From: Pedococcus cremeus
GTDB taxonomy: Bacteria; Actinomycetota; Actinomycetes; Actinomycetales; Dermatophilaceae
DNA: 64,000 nt
Direction: 5' to 3'
Assembly: GCF_900111375.1 (NCBI RefSeq)
Contig: NZ_FOHB01000004.1
Span: forward strand, 124,001-188,000
Shown piece by piece: positions 25,665-34,150 of the stretch (position 1 is its first letter; every line of letters begins with the position of its first letter). The notes below the pieces were generated by a model. It ran no database searches. It had not been told where the DNA came from and saw only the letters and a program-made list of their open reading frames with translations. The position numbers were made by a program, and so were the translations under genes.

Positions 25665-25741
25665 GGCCAGGTAGCTCAGTTGGTACGAGCGTCCGACTGA
25701 AAATCGGAAGGTCGGCGGTTCGACCCCGCCCCTGGCCACCA
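25665..25741 (+). tRNA. tRNA-Phe (anticodon GAA), CCA encoded
   Basis: Acceptor arms GGCCAGG and CCTGGCC, anticodon stem-loop GACTGAAAATC with GAA, T-arm GGTTCGACCCC, discriminator A, then CCA at 25739-25741 in the DNA. Unlike it, the Glu and Asp genes nearby lack an encoded CCA. A terminator follows directly. Confidence 0.95.
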
Positions 25742-25747
25742 CACAAG

Positions 25748-25787
25748 ACCGCAGGTCATCCACTGGATGGCCTGCGGTTTCGTTTTT
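25748..25787 (+). terminator. Rho-independent terminator after tRNA-Phe
   Basis: ACCGCAGGTCATC pairs with GATGGCCTGCGGT (one T-G pair), with loop CACTG, followed by TTCGTTTTT. It is one of the few terminators here with a clear T-run. Confidence 0.85.
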
Positions 25788-25984
25788 CCGGACCAGAGCC
25801 CGGCGCGCCTGCGCGCACATCGCCCCTGTTGGGTTGTCTGCCTGGGCATGTGACTGCTGACGTGAGGCCATGGACCCGGACGGGCAGGTCGTAAGGCGCT
25901 ACTCGAAGGCGCACCAGACCCGTTTGATGGAAAGCCTCAACCACGAGGCTGCCCTCAGCCTCCACGACAAGACGGAGACGTGAG

Positions 25985-26257
25985 ATGTCGAGAAGTAGTC
26001 GTCACTTCAGCGGGCCCACCCGCATGGGACTTCTCACTGCGATGGCCGTGGCCGTGGTGGGCCTGAGCGTCGCAGCCCCTGCAAACGCCAGCACCGACAA
26101 CTTCGGCCAGGCGGTGTATGGCTGTGCAGGCGTGATGCTGCCCTACACCATCAGCTCGCGCGGCAGCATCACCATGACCATGCCGGATGGGTCAGTCATG
26201 TACTGGCGCACCTTCGGTGACATGGTGAACTCCATGCGGACACACGACATGTGCTGA
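25985..26257 (+). CDS. Small secreted protein, unknown function
   Basis: Product of 90 residues. A signal peptide (basic N-terminus, hydrophobic core AMAVAVVGLSVAA, cleavage probably after ANA) leaves about 55 mature residues with two Cys (VYGCAGVM and the C-terminal HDMC), which could form one disulfide. No family is recognised. It stands alone between the tRNA-Phe terminator and a remnant region. Confidence 0.6.
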   Translation: MSRSSRHFSGPTRMGLLTAMAVAVVGLSVAAPANASTDNFGQAVYGCAGVMLPYTISSRGSITMTMPDGSVMYWRTFGDMVNSMRTHDMC

Positions 26258-26422
26258 TCGTGTCGCCCTTTGCCACGCCCCACTCCCCCGCCCTTCCCTG
26301 CTGAGGCCTGCCCACTGGTCGGCCGCCCCTGGCGACCACAGAGCGTTACCGAAGCTGGTGCGGAGCGATGTGACGGCGAACGCGCACCGCCAGCTACCCC
26401 GGCGTCGACATCAAGGGCGGGT

Positions 26423-26763
26423 TCACCAGCTCGCGCGCTGGCACACCATCAGCGGGTTGCCGTCCGGATCTTCGAACTGCACGAAGAACACACTGCCGAT
26501 GTCCTCGACCTCAGACGTGATGCGAACGTCGAGTCCCTGGAGGTGCTCGACGGTTGCAGCCAGGTCATCGGTCCAGAAGAAGAACCTCGGCGGTCCGTCG
26601 GCGGTGAACTGCGGGCGGTTGGCGTCCAGCGCCAACCGCGGTCCGTCCTCGACGGGAATGTCGAGGATGGTGTCCTCATGGGAGAACCGGTCGGGATCGA
26701 AGGCCAGAACCCTTGCATACCAACGCGCGGAGCGTTCAAGGTCGCTGACCGGGCACCTGCCAT
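26423..26763 (-). pseudogene. VOC/glyoxalase-family gene lacking its start
   Basis: Read from 26763 down to a stop at 26423, this frame gives PVSDLERSARWYARVLAFDPDRF and ends DPDGNPLMVCQRASW: almost a complete vicinal-oxygen-chelate domain (glyoxalase/bleomycin-resistance type). The usual first strand and start codon are missing. Upstream in this frame there is no ATG, GTG or TTG before an in-frame stop at 26908. The only TTG, at 26635, would leave half a domain. The missing front is replaced by the 5' end of another gene. Confidence 0.7.
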
Positions 26764-26909
26764 CCAGCCAGGGCCAAGGCGCGCATGGGCAGCTGCAGGC
26801 CCGGGAGGTCGACCGAGTACCCGCTACCGGGCAGAACGAGCACGCGCCGTCCCGGATCTGCCTCTGGCAGGCTGCCCTGCCAGAGCGCGACCTCGGCCCA
26901 CGTGGTCAT
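26736..26909 (-). pseudogene. 5' fragment of an alpha/beta-hydrolase gene
   Basis: Starting at ATG 26909, the product MTTWAEVALWQGS... continues RRVLVLPGSGYSVDLPG and MRALALAGWQV, the first strands of an alpha/beta-hydrolase. It stops after 57 residues (PGQRP, stop at 26736). There is no nucleophile elbow or triad. It breaks off exactly where the VOC fragment begins in another frame, so one deletion probably joined the front of this gene to the back of the VOC gene. Confidence 0.65.
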
Positions 26910-27091
26910 GACACGTCCGGCTCTCGCGCAATCCTGACCTGCACGAGCGTCGAGTTCGTCATGGAGGCAGCCTCCCATCGACGACCGGCTGAGTGCCGAC
27001 AGTCGGCTCCGCCCTTGCGCGGGCGAGGAGCGGCGATGAGTATCGGCCACGTCAAGGGTCTCACCACCGACACCCCAACATAGGAGGACGC

Positions 27092-27736
27092 GTGCCCCAG
27101 CTCGTCAGAGTGCAGAACTTCACGGTCTCGCGTGATGGCATCGCAGCCGGTGAGGACCAGTCCTTGGAGCGCCCCTTCGGCCACGTCGACCCGGAGAGGC
27201 TCTTCTCGTGGGCCGGGGCCACCGCCAGCTGGCCCATGCGCACGGACCCCGGCGGAAGCCGTGGACTGGACGACTACTTCACGCGCGACTTCGCGTGCAA
27301 CATCGGGGCGGAGATCATGGGCCGCAACAAGTTCAGCCCGTATCGCGGACCCTGGGAGGACCACGAGTGGAACGGGTGGTGGGGCGACGAGCCTCCGTTC
27401 CACACTCCGGTCTTCGTCATGACCCACCACGAGCGAGCCCCTCTGACGCTGTCGGACACGACGTTCCACTTCGTCGACGCGGACCCGGCAACAGTGCTGG
27501 CCCAGGCCCGTGACGCGGCGCAGGGCAAGGACGTCAGGCTGGGAGGTGGGGTCAGCACGATCCGGCAGTTCCTCGAGGCCGACCTCGTCGACACCCTGCA
27601 CGTGGTGGTGTCACCGGTCGAGCTCGGGTCCGGGCTGCGCCTCTGGGACTCGCCGGACGACCTCCTCGACCGGTACCACCTGGACGTCGTACCCAGCTCG
27701 AGCGGCGTGACCCACCACCTCTTCTGGCGGAAGTGA
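27092..27736 (+). CDS. Dihydrofolate reductase-like protein (RibD C-terminal domain family)
   Basis: Protein of 214 residues: VRVQNFTVSRDGIAAG at the start, then NIGAEIMGRNKFSP, TPVFVMTHHER, and DVRLGGGVSTIRQFLEADLVDTLHVVVSP (key part GGGVSTIRQFL), the NADPH-binding fold of the YyaP/YwjB-type RibD_C family. These proteins reduce unknown small substrates. GTG 27092 is chosen for its strong AGGAGG; the upstream extension has no similarity. Confidence 0.82.
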   Translation: MPQLVRVQNFTVSRDGIAAGEDQSLERPFGHVDPERLFSWAGATASWPMRTDPGGSRGLDDYFTRDFACNIGAEIMGRNKFSPYRGPWEDHEWNGWWGDEPPFHTPVFVMTHHERAPLTLSDTTFHFVDADPATVLAQARDAAQGKDVRLGGGVSTIRQFLEADLVDTLHVVVSPVELGSGLRLWDSPDDLLDRYHLDVVPSSSGVTHHLFWRK

Positions 27737-27756
27737 CGGAGGGTGGGTCGACCGGC

Positions 27757-28425
27757 TCAGGGCGTCGGCAGCATGGTCGTCACCGTCGGGACCAGCACGT
27801 CCATCGCCGTGATCACCACATCGGCCTCGGCCAGGGCCGCGCGTGGGGTCAGCCCGGCGAAGCCGACGACCGGCATGCCGGCGGCTCGAGCCGCCGCGAC
27901 GCCCGAGGGGCTGTCCTCGACGACGACGCACTGGTCAGGGGCAGCGCCCAGGTCGCGAGCCGCGTGGAGGAACAGGTCGGGGGCTGGCTTGCCTCGAGCG
28001 ACGTCGTCAGCGCTGTAGACGCGGCCCTCGAACAGCGCGCGCAACCCGGTCACCCCCAGGGTCAGACGCATACGGGCGTGCGACCCCGACGACGCGACGC
28101 ACGTCTGCCACCCGGCCGCCTGCAGCTCGCACACGGCGGACCTCACGCCCGGCACCTCGACGAGTGAGCTCCGAAACGCCTCCGCATAGGCAGCATCGCG
28201 CACGGCGTGGAAGTCGGTGGGCAGGGCTCGACCGAGGTGTCGCTCGATGTTGGCCGCGACCTCGGCCGAGGTCCGCCCCATGTGCTGGCTGAGGATCTCC
28301 TCACGCGTGATGGGCCACCCCAGCTCCGCGATCATGGCCATGTCGACCTCTTGGATCAGCCGCTCGCTGTCGACGAGCACCCCGTCACAGTCGAAGATCA
28401 CCGTTCGTGCGTCATCCACGGCCAC
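27757..28425 (-). CDS. HAD-superfamily hydrolase (phosphoglucomutase/phosphatase-like)
   Basis: Protein of 222 residues with the HAD motifs in order: FDCDGVLVDSE (nucleophile Asp about 11, acid Asp about 13), SSGSHARM (motif II), KPAPDLF (Lys, motif III) and VVEDSPSGVAAA (motif IV). A helical cap lies between motifs I and II. Candidate activities are sugar-phosphate phosphatase or beta-phosphoglucomutase. GTG at 28425. Confidence 0.87.
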   Translation of the reverse strand: MAVDDARTVIFDCDGVLVDSERLIQEVDMAMIAELGWPITREEILSQHMGRTSAEVAANIERHLGRALPTDFHAVRDAAYAEAFRSSLVEVPGVRSAVCELQAAGWQTCVASSGSHARMRLTLGVTGLRALFEGRVYSADDVARGKPAPDLFLHAARDLGAAPDQCVVVEDSPSGVAAARAAGMPVVGFAGLTPRAALAEADVVITAMDVLVPTVTTMLPTP

Positions 28426-28609
28426 ACCATCTCAAGCCTTCGGCGCCCCGGCACTCCGATCCAACTCACCGGGCCGCGGACCCAGGGCATGCGACCTGGT
28501 CAACGCAAGGTGTCTGGCTCGTCATCCTGGTCTTCCGGCAGCGTGGTCGGCGCACTCGCATGGTGGTTCTTCGGTCGCCCACAGCGGTCCGACCAGGCGT
28601 GAGCCCGGC

Positions 28610-28954
28610 CTACCTGCCCCGTAGCGCGGCCAGGACGCACGGAAGGCACGACGTCGCCGAGGGCCGTCGTCGCAGCCGCTCAGGCGCGATCGGACCGGCA
28701 CACTCGACACAGACGCCGTGGAGACCGGCTGCCAGCCGGTCCTGCGCCAGACGGATCTGCTGAAGCGCCCGAACGACGCTGTCCCGGTATGCCGCGGCAA
28801 CGGTGCCGCCGCGGTCATGGGCGACCGCCGTGAGCTGGCGCCGTCGCACGGCGGCCAGCCGGGCCAGCTCGGCGTGGACCTGTGGTGGGTCCGCTGGGCT
28901 GCCAACAGGTCTGAGGTTCGTCGAACGCGGGTCGTGAAGTGGGCGTGCTGCCAT
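28610..28954 (-). CDS. DksA/TraR-type zinc-finger protein
   Basis: Small protein of 114 residues. A helical region with RDSVVRALQQIRLAQDRLAAG leads into a four-Cys zinc site, HGVCVECAGPIAPERLRRRP and SCLPCVLAA, as in TraR/DksA C4 zinc fingers. Such proteins insert a coiled-coil into the RNA polymerase channel or act in stress response, but the acidic tip of DksA is not visible. ATG 28954 follows GGAGG. Confidence 0.78.
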   Translation of the reverse strand: MAARPLHDPRSTNLRPVGSPADPPQVHAELARLAAVRRRQLTAVAHDRGGTVAAAYRDSVVRALQQIRLAQDRLAAGLHGVCVECAGPIAPERLRRRPSATSCLPCVLAALRGR

Positions 28955-29050
28955 GGCCTGTCCTCCGGACACGCGCGCGCGGCATACCGTCCGGCGCGCA
29001 AGGGGAAGCGGGGGCTCGCGCGAGGCGCGAGCGCCCACGGGGATGTCAGG

Positions 29051-29227
29051 TCAGGGCAGTCGGGGCGGAGCGCGGTCGACGCTGCGACGCAGCACGTCGA
29101 GACCGCGTATGCCGCGGGCCTCGCGGCTCAGCTCCAGCGCCAGGAGCGCGGGTCCGGACGGCACGTGCGACGGCAGGTGCTCACGGTCGCCGACGAGCGA
29201 CCGGCCTGCGACCACCACCGCCTCCAT
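29051..29227 (-). CDS. Possible 58-residue small protein
   Basis: An open frame of 58 residues (MEAVVVAGRSLVGDRE ... SVDRAPPRLP) lies in an otherwise empty 309-base gap. Codon third positions are GC-rich and it contains a CGGCATAC octamer read as codons. It has no clear ribosome site and no known similarity. It could be a real small protein or a chance frame. Confidence 0.3.
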   Translation of the reverse strand: MEAVVVAGRSLVGDREHLPSHVPSGPALLALELSREARGIRGLDVLRRSVDRAPPRLP

Positions 29228-29263
29228 GCCGCCGGACCATAGCAGCGCCGGCCGGCCTGTGCC

Positions 29264-29884
29264 TCAGGCCATCTCGGGCACGTGCAGGTGCGCGAGCGCG
29301 AGCTCCATCTCGGCGACGTCGTCGATCATGGCGCCCATCTCCGTGCCCGTGGCCTCGCGCATCATCCTGGCCGCCTCCCGGGTCGACTCGAGCTGCGCCC
29401 GGGTCTCGAGGACGAGCGTGCCCACGGCCCGGCCGGTGTCACGGTTCACCATGAGCGTGGCGCTGCAGAAGCCGGCCATCTCCTGCAGCCGCGGCAGGAT
29501 GGTCATGCGGTAGAAGTCCGTGACCTGTTCGGCGCTCGGGATGCCGCTCAGCCACGTGACCCTGGCGAAGGCGCCCTCCGGCGACGCGTGGTCGCGGTGC
29601 GCCACGGCGAGCTCCCACGCCTCGACGCTGCTCCCGCTGGCTCCGAGAGATTGCTCCGCGCCCTCGCGCAGGGACCTGACCCTCTCCGCCGAGGCGGACA
29701 TGGCCGCCTCCGACTCCCACGCAGTGGTGGCGATGCAGCGACCGGACTCCCGGTCGACGAGCAGCGACATGCCGATGCACCCGTCCATCGCCGTGACGAC
29801 GGGGAACACCTCGTCGCGCGTGTGGGCGATGCCGGCATCGACCTGGCCCGGGTTTCCCTGGATGGTGGTGGTGCGTGCGAACAC
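29264..29884 (-). CDS. Putative antibiotic-biosynthesis-monooxygenase-fold (dimeric ferredoxin-like) protein
   Basis: Protein of 206 residues made of two similar halves: the first with TTIQGNPGQVDAGIAHTRDEV and CIATTAWESEAAM, the second with VTWLSGIPSAEQVTDFYRM and AVGTLVLETRAQLEST. Each looks like an ABM/EthD-type alpha+beta barrel, so the two halves may make an internal dimer. Role unknown. GTG 29884 follows GAAGGAG; a longer frame upstream has no support. Confidence 0.68.
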   Translation of the reverse strand: MFARTTTIQGNPGQVDAGIAHTRDEVFPVVTAMDGCIGMSLLVDRESGRCIATTAWESEAAMSASAERVRSLREGAEQSLGASGSSVEAWELAVAHRDHASPEGAFARVTWLSGIPSAEQVTDFYRMTILPRLQEMAGFCSATLMVNRDTGRAVGTLVLETRAQLESTREAARMMREATGTEMGAMIDDVAEMELALAHLHVPEMA

Positions 29885-30113
29885 GGGTGCTCCTTCGGTT
29901 GGGGCAGCGCCCGGACGGCGCGGCCGTCGCGACCCACGCTTCTCGCACCACCGGGGCCGGGCAATAGTCACCTCGGGCTCGTCACGCGCCAGAGCATCCA
30001 CGAGCCAAACGTCAGCACATGGTCAAGAAACCTGCCAAACGGCGGCAGTGCGCCCTACTCTGCACCCGGCCCGTGGCACGGGTCGGTGGCTCGGTGAGGA
30101 GGGCTTGCGGCAG

Positions 30114-30752
30114 ATGGACGACGTCGGCTGCGCCGAAGAACAAGCGACGAGCGAGGACTCCGAGGGACTTCTCGACGGCACCGTGCGCGCCGCGGTCGAC
30201 GGCGACGGCGACGCCTTCGGACGCCTGTGGACCGCCCTCTCCCCCTCGGTGGCCGCCTACTTCAGGGCCCATGCGGTCGACGACGCCGACGACCTCACCA
30301 GCGAGGTGTTCCTGGCGGCGTTCCGCGCCCTGTCCCGCAACACTGAGAGCTTCGCGCAGTTCAAGGGCCTGGTCTTCCGGATCGCCCACCGCCGCTACGT
30401 CGACTGGGTGCGCCGCAGCGTGCGGCGCAGGGGCTCGGTCCCGTACGACCCCGCGATCGACGAGCGTTGCACCGCTTCGGCCGAGGAGTGTGCGGCCGAG
30501 CTGCTGGGAAGCCAGCGCGCCCTGGCTCTGCTCGACGTGCTGACGCCCGACCAGCGCCAGGTGGTCACGTTGCGCGTCTTCGGCGACCTGAGCCTGCAGC
30601 AGACGGCGGAGGTGCTGGGCCGCGACGTGGGCACGGTCAAGTCCCTGCAGCACCGAGGGTTGGCCCGCCTGCGTCGTCGGGTCGAGGAGGAAATTTCCGG
30701 CAAGCCGTATCCCGAGCGCCCGCTGCTGCGATGGAAGGCACGTCATGTCTGA
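30114..30752 (+). CDS. ECF-type RNA polymerase sigma factor
   Basis: Sigma-70 family protein of 212 residues. Region 2 has DADDLTSEVFLAAFRAL (about 60-76) and FKGLVFRIAHRRYVDWVRR; region 4 has LDVLTPDQRQVVTLRVFGDLSLQQTAEVLGRDVGTVKSLQHRGLARLRR (key part LSLQQTAEVLGRDVGTVKS). The -10 and -35 recognition helices are both present. It overlaps by 8 bases the gene for a one-pass membrane protein that is its likely anti-sigma factor. ATG 30114 lies 12 bases after GAGGAGGG. Confidence 0.88.
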   Translation: MDDVGCAEEQATSEDSEGLLDGTVRAAVDGDGDAFGRLWTALSPSVAAYFRAHAVDDADDLTSEVFLAAFRALSRNTESFAQFKGLVFRIAHRRYVDWVRRSVRRRGSVPYDPAIDERCTASAEECAAELLGSQRALALLDVLTPDQRQVVTLRVFGDLSLQQTAEVLGRDVGTVKSLQHRGLARLRRRVEEEISGKPYPERPLLRWKARHV

Positions 30753-31587
30753 GAACCACCGCGAGCCTGAGGGCCACCCCGAGCCGTCGTTCCTCTCCGA
30801 GCTGGGGAGCCACGACCACGCTGCCGACGCGCTGCGTGAGGTGGCCGGGCTTCGGCGTGAGCAGCCGCCGGCGCCCAGCCCGGCGCTGGCGGCGTTCATG
30901 GTGCACCCGGACACGACCGCCCCCTCCCTGAACCACGAGCAGCGAAGGACCTCCCTCATGAAGGTGATCCACCTCAAGGCAGCACGCATCCGCCGCGCCG
31001 CCGCGGCCGCTGGCGCGGCCGTCGCCCTGGCCACGGTCGGCGCCGCAGCCATGGCCGCGACCAGCGACCCGGTCAACACCTCGGTCGTCCAGGCCGACCC
31101 GACCGACACCACCAGCACCACCACCGAGGCGACCGAGACCGAGACCGCCGAGCCCACCGAGACCGAGACGGCAGAGCCCACGGAGACCGAGACCGCGGAG
31201 CCGACCGAGACCGAGACCGCCGAGCCCACCGAGACCGAGACCGCCGAGCCCACGGAGACCTCGGACCCGACCGAGACCCAGGCCCCCGCGCCGGCGACCA
31301 CCGTGAACCCGCGCGCCTACGCCAACCACCACGACGGCAAGGGCGCGGACGACGAGCACGCCGACGTCCGCGGTGGCGGCTCGGTCGACCACCGTGCCGA
31401 GCACCAGGGCACCAAGCACGCTGACCAGAAGAGCACCGAGCAGGGTGACGACGCCCAGGAGCAGGAGGGCGCCGACCAGCAGAAGCAGTCGAGCGAGGAC
31501 TCCGGCGACCACGAGGACGCCGACCAGCAGAGCGGCTCCGACGAGGGCTCGCGCTCCGGTGGCGACAGCCACAAGAGCCGCCACTGA
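30745..31587 (+). CDS. Anti-sigma-like single-pass membrane protein with Glu/Thr repeats
   Basis: Protein of 280 residues. A cytosolic part of about 80 residues (SFLSELGSHDHAADALREVAGL) is followed by one hydrophobic segment (about 84-106, Ala-rich) and an outside region with five copies of ETETAEPT and then a polar, His/Asp/Gln-rich tail. No HxxxCxxC zinc anti-sigma motif is present. The overlap with the sigma gene suggests an anti-sigma or sensor partner. An internal ATG at 30958 (MKVIHLKAARIRR) could also start a shorter, signal-peptide-bearing form. Confidence 0.65.
   Translation: MSENHREPEGHPEPSFLSELGSHDHAADALREVAGLRREQPPAPSPALAAFMVHPDTTAPSLNHEQRRTSLMKVIHLKAARIRRAAAAAGAAVALATVGAAAMAATSDPVNTSVVQADPTDTTSTTTEATETETAEPTETETAEPTETETAEPTETETAEPTETETAEPTETSDPTETQAPAPATTVNPRAYANHHDGKGADDEHADVRGGGSVDHRAEHQGTKHADQKSTEQGDDAQEQEGADQQKQSSEDSGDHEDADQQSGSDEGSRSGGDSHKSRH
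31135..31254 (+). repeat. Five 24-bp tandem repeats coding for ETETAEPT
   Basis: Five head-to-tail units of 24 bases, differing only at third codon positions, encode five identical octapeptides in the extracytoplasmic part of the putative anti-sigma protein. Copy number could vary by slippage without breaking the frame. Confidence 0.9.
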
Positions 31588-31635
31588 ACCGCTCCCCCGC
31601 TCGGCCCGGCCTGACGGGCTGACGGGCTGATGACA

Positions 31636-31672
31636 CAGAGGGCCCGACCTCCCAGCGAGGTCGGGCCCTCTG
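31636..31672 (+). terminator. Terminator hairpin after sigma/anti-sigma operon
   Basis: CAGAGGGCCCGACCT (31636-31650) pairs with AGGTCGGGCCCTCTG (31658-31672), a perfect 15-bp stem with a 7-base loop. No T-run. Confidence 0.8.
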
Positions 31673-31805
31673 CGGTCTGGACGGGCTGGGTCCGGCGATG
31701 TGGACCCGGCCGGCCTGGCCTGCGGTTGCCAACACAGGGCGGCGAGGCGAGGCTGAGGGAGGCCGTGCACGGCATACGACTGACCACGATCGAAGGAGCA
31801 CTTGG

Positions 31806-32234
31806 ATGGCAACCACCCGCACCGCTTCAGCCCACTGGGAAGGCTCCCTCATGGAGGGAGCCGGCAAGGTCACGCTGGACTCGTCGGGGCTCGGCGCCTA
31901 CGACGTGACGTGGGCCTCGCGGGCGGAGGAGCCGAACGGCCGCACCAGCCCCGAGGAGCTCATCGCCGCGGCCCACTCGACCTGCTTCTCGATGGCCCTC
32001 TCCCACGCGCTGGCCCAGGCGGGCACCCCGCCGACGACGATCGACACCAACGCCGAGGTGACCTTCCAGCCCGGCACCGGCATCACCGGCATCGTGCTGA
32101 AGGTGACCGGCGCGGTCCCCGGCATCACCGCCGAGCAGTTCCAGGAGGCCGCCGAGGGCGCCAAGGAGGGTTGCCCGGTCAGCCAGGCCCTCAAGGCCGT
32201 GCCGATCACGCTCGAGGCCACCTTCGCCGAGTAG
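31806..32234 (+). CDS. OsmC-family peroxiredoxin
   Basis: Protein of 142 residues. The two redox Cys are present: AAHSTCFSMALSHAL (about residue 58) and KEGCPVSQAL (about 121), in the setting typical of OsmC/Ohr. TSPEELIAAAHS is also conserved. It should reduce organic hydroperoxides; the OsmC subgroup is favoured over Ohr by the SPEELIAAAH form. Ribosome site AAGGAG. Confidence 0.9.
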   Translation: MATTRTASAHWEGSLMEGAGKVTLDSSGLGAYDVTWASRAEEPNGRTSPEELIAAAHSTCFSMALSHALAQAGTPPTTIDTNAEVTFQPGTGITGIVLKVTGAVPGITAEQFQEAAEGAKEGCPVSQALKAVPITLEATFAE

Positions 32235-32251
32235 GCACCCTCAGCCCGGTG

Positions 32252-33952
32252 TCACGCGGTCGCTGCCGTCCCCTCCGGGGACAGCAGCGACTCGCGCACC
32301 TGGCGGTGCAGCACCTTGCCGATCAGCGAGCGGGGCAGCTCCTCGACGATGACGACCCGGTGGGGCACCTTGTAGCCGGTGAGGTACTCGCGGCTGGCTG
32401 CCCGCACCCCCTCGGCGTCCAGTCGGGACCCCGGCTCGAGGACGACGGCCGCCACCACCTCCTCGCCGCCGGACTCCGTGGGCAGGCCGACCACGGCGAC
32501 GTCGGCGACGCCGTCGATCTGGCGCAGCGCCGTCTCCACCTCGGAGGGGTAGACGTTGAAGCCACCGGTGATGATGAGCTCCTTGATCCGGTCGACCACG
32601 GTCACGAAGCCGTCGGCGGCCATCTCGACGATGTCCCCGGTCCGCAGCCAGCCGCCCGGCAGGAGCACGCCAGCCGTCGCCTCGGGCTGGCGCCAGTAGC
32701 CGGAGAACACCTGCGGCCCGCGCAGCAACAGCTCGCCCCGCTCGCCCGGTCCCCGGTCGACGCTCGGGTCGTCGGGGTCGACGATCCGGATCTCCGTGGA
32801 GGGGAACGGCACGCCGACGGTTCCGACCCGGCGGGCCTGCGAGACCGGGTTGCCCAGGGCGACCGGCGAGGTCTCGGTCATCCCGTAGCCCTCCACGAGG
32901 AGCCCGCCGCTCTCCCGCTCCCAGAGGTCGGCGACCTCGCGCGGCAGGGCCATGGCCCCGGAGATGCCGAAGCGCACCGACGTCAGGTCGACCCCGCGCT
33001 CGCGAGCCGTCGTCGCCAGGCGCTGGTAGATCGGTGGGACGGCCGGCAGGAAGGTCGCCGCCCGTCGCTTCATGGCCTCCAGCACCTGGTCGACGTCGAA
33101 CCGCGGGAACAGGACCAGCGTCGCGCCGATGCTCATGGCGAACGTGAGGCACAGCGTCAGCCCGTAGGCGTGGAACAGCGGCAGGACCGCGTAGATGGTC
33201 TCCTCGCCGTCGACCAGCCCCGGCACCCAGGCACGCCCCTGGAGGGCGTTGGCCCGCAGGTTGCGGTGCGTGAGGATCGCCCCCTTGGGCGTCCCGGTGG
33301 TGCCGCCGGTGTACTGCAGCAGCGCGACGTCGCCGCTGCTGGGCCGGGGGTGATCCGGGTCGAGCGGTGGCGACTGGCTGACCAGTCGTTCCCACCGCGC
33401 CGCCCCCGGCGCGGGCCCGGTCATCGCAGCGCGGGCGGCACGAGCCTTGGCAATCGGCAGCCGCAGCATGAGCCGCTTGGCCAGGGGAAGAGCGGCGGTG
33501 AGGTCGACCGCGACCACCGTCTGCAGGGAGGTCTGCGGAGCGACCTCCTGCACCGTGGGGACGACCTTGTCCCAGACGACCGCGACCTCCGCGCCGTGGT
33601 CCGCCAGCTGGTGCCTCAGCTCTCCCGCCGTGTAGAGCGGGTTGTGCTCGACGACGATGCCACCGAGCCGCAGGACCGCGTAGAAGGCGACCACGTGCTG
33701 GGGGCAGTTCGGCAGGACGAGGGCGACCCGGTCGCCCTTCTCGACGCCGAGGCGCCGCAGCGCCTCGGCGGCCTGGACGACCTGGTCCGCCAACGCGGCA
33801 TACGTCGTCGTGCTGCCGTAGAAGTCGAGCGCCACCTGCGGCGCGAAGCGGGCAGCGGAGTGCTCCATCATGTCGAACAGGGACTCGTCGGGCACGTCCA
33901 CCGTCGCCGGCACGCCCGGCGCGTAGCTGCTCAGCCACTGCTGCTCGGCCAC
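32252..33952 (-). CDS. Long-chain fatty-acid CoA ligase (AMP-binding)
   Basis: Adenylate-forming enzyme of 566 residues, full length. The A3 motif YTGGTTGTPKGA, A5 GYGMTETSP, A7 GWLRTGDI, and the A8 hinge DRIKELIITGGFNVYP are present, and the A10 Lys is in LPRSLIGKVLHR. It would activate fatty acids with ATP and CoA for lipid synthesis or beta-oxidation. GTG 33952. It lies divergent from an acyltransferase gene that could use its product. Confidence 0.92.
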   Translation of the reverse strand: MAEQQWLSSYAPGVPATVDVPDESLFDMMEHSAARFAPQVALDFYGSTTTYAALADQVVQAAEALRRLGVEKGDRVALVLPNCPQHVVAFYAVLRLGGIVVEHNPLYTAGELRHQLADHGAEVAVVWDKVVPTVQEVAPQTSLQTVVAVDLTAALPLAKRLMLRLPIAKARAARAAMTGPAPGAARWERLVSQSPPLDPDHPRPSSGDVALLQYTGGTTGTPKGAILTHRNLRANALQGRAWVPGLVDGEETIYAVLPLFHAYGLTLCLTFAMSIGATLVLFPRFDVDQVLEAMKRRAATFLPAVPPIYQRLATTARERGVDLTSVRFGISGAMALPREVADLWERESGGLLVEGYGMTETSPVALGNPVSQARRVGTVGVPFPSTEIRIVDPDDPSVDRGPGERGELLLRGPQVFSGYWRQPEATAGVLLPGGWLRTGDIVEMAADGFVTVVDRIKELIITGGFNVYPSEVETALRQIDGVADVAVVGLPTESGGEEVVAAVVLEPGSRLDAEGVRAASREYLTGYKVPHRVVIVEELPRSLIGKVLHRQVRESLLSPEGTAATA

Positions 33953-34150
33953 GTCCGACCACCGCCCTCCAGTCGGCTGCGGCGCCGACCCTCCAGCGCT
34001 GTGCGGGCTGCACAGCCCAGCACTTCGACACTAGCCGTCAGCCGCGTAGGTTGTAACCGCGGGCGCGGCGATGGCCGTGGCCCTGCCAGGAGTCACGAAG
34101 CCTCGGCCGACACGACCGCCCCGTCACCCCACCGCCTCAGGAGTCCGTGC

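Noticed and set aside
26993-27091. An upstream extension of the dihydrofolate-reductase-like gene
   Set aside because: The added residues are Arg/His-rich and unlike the family; the GTG at 27092 has a strong AGGAGG and gives the usual N-terminal strand.
31135-31254. Short tandem repeats as a possible CRISPR-like array
   Set aside because: Units are directly adjacent with no spacers, keep the reading frame and vary only at third positions, so they are protein-coding repeats.
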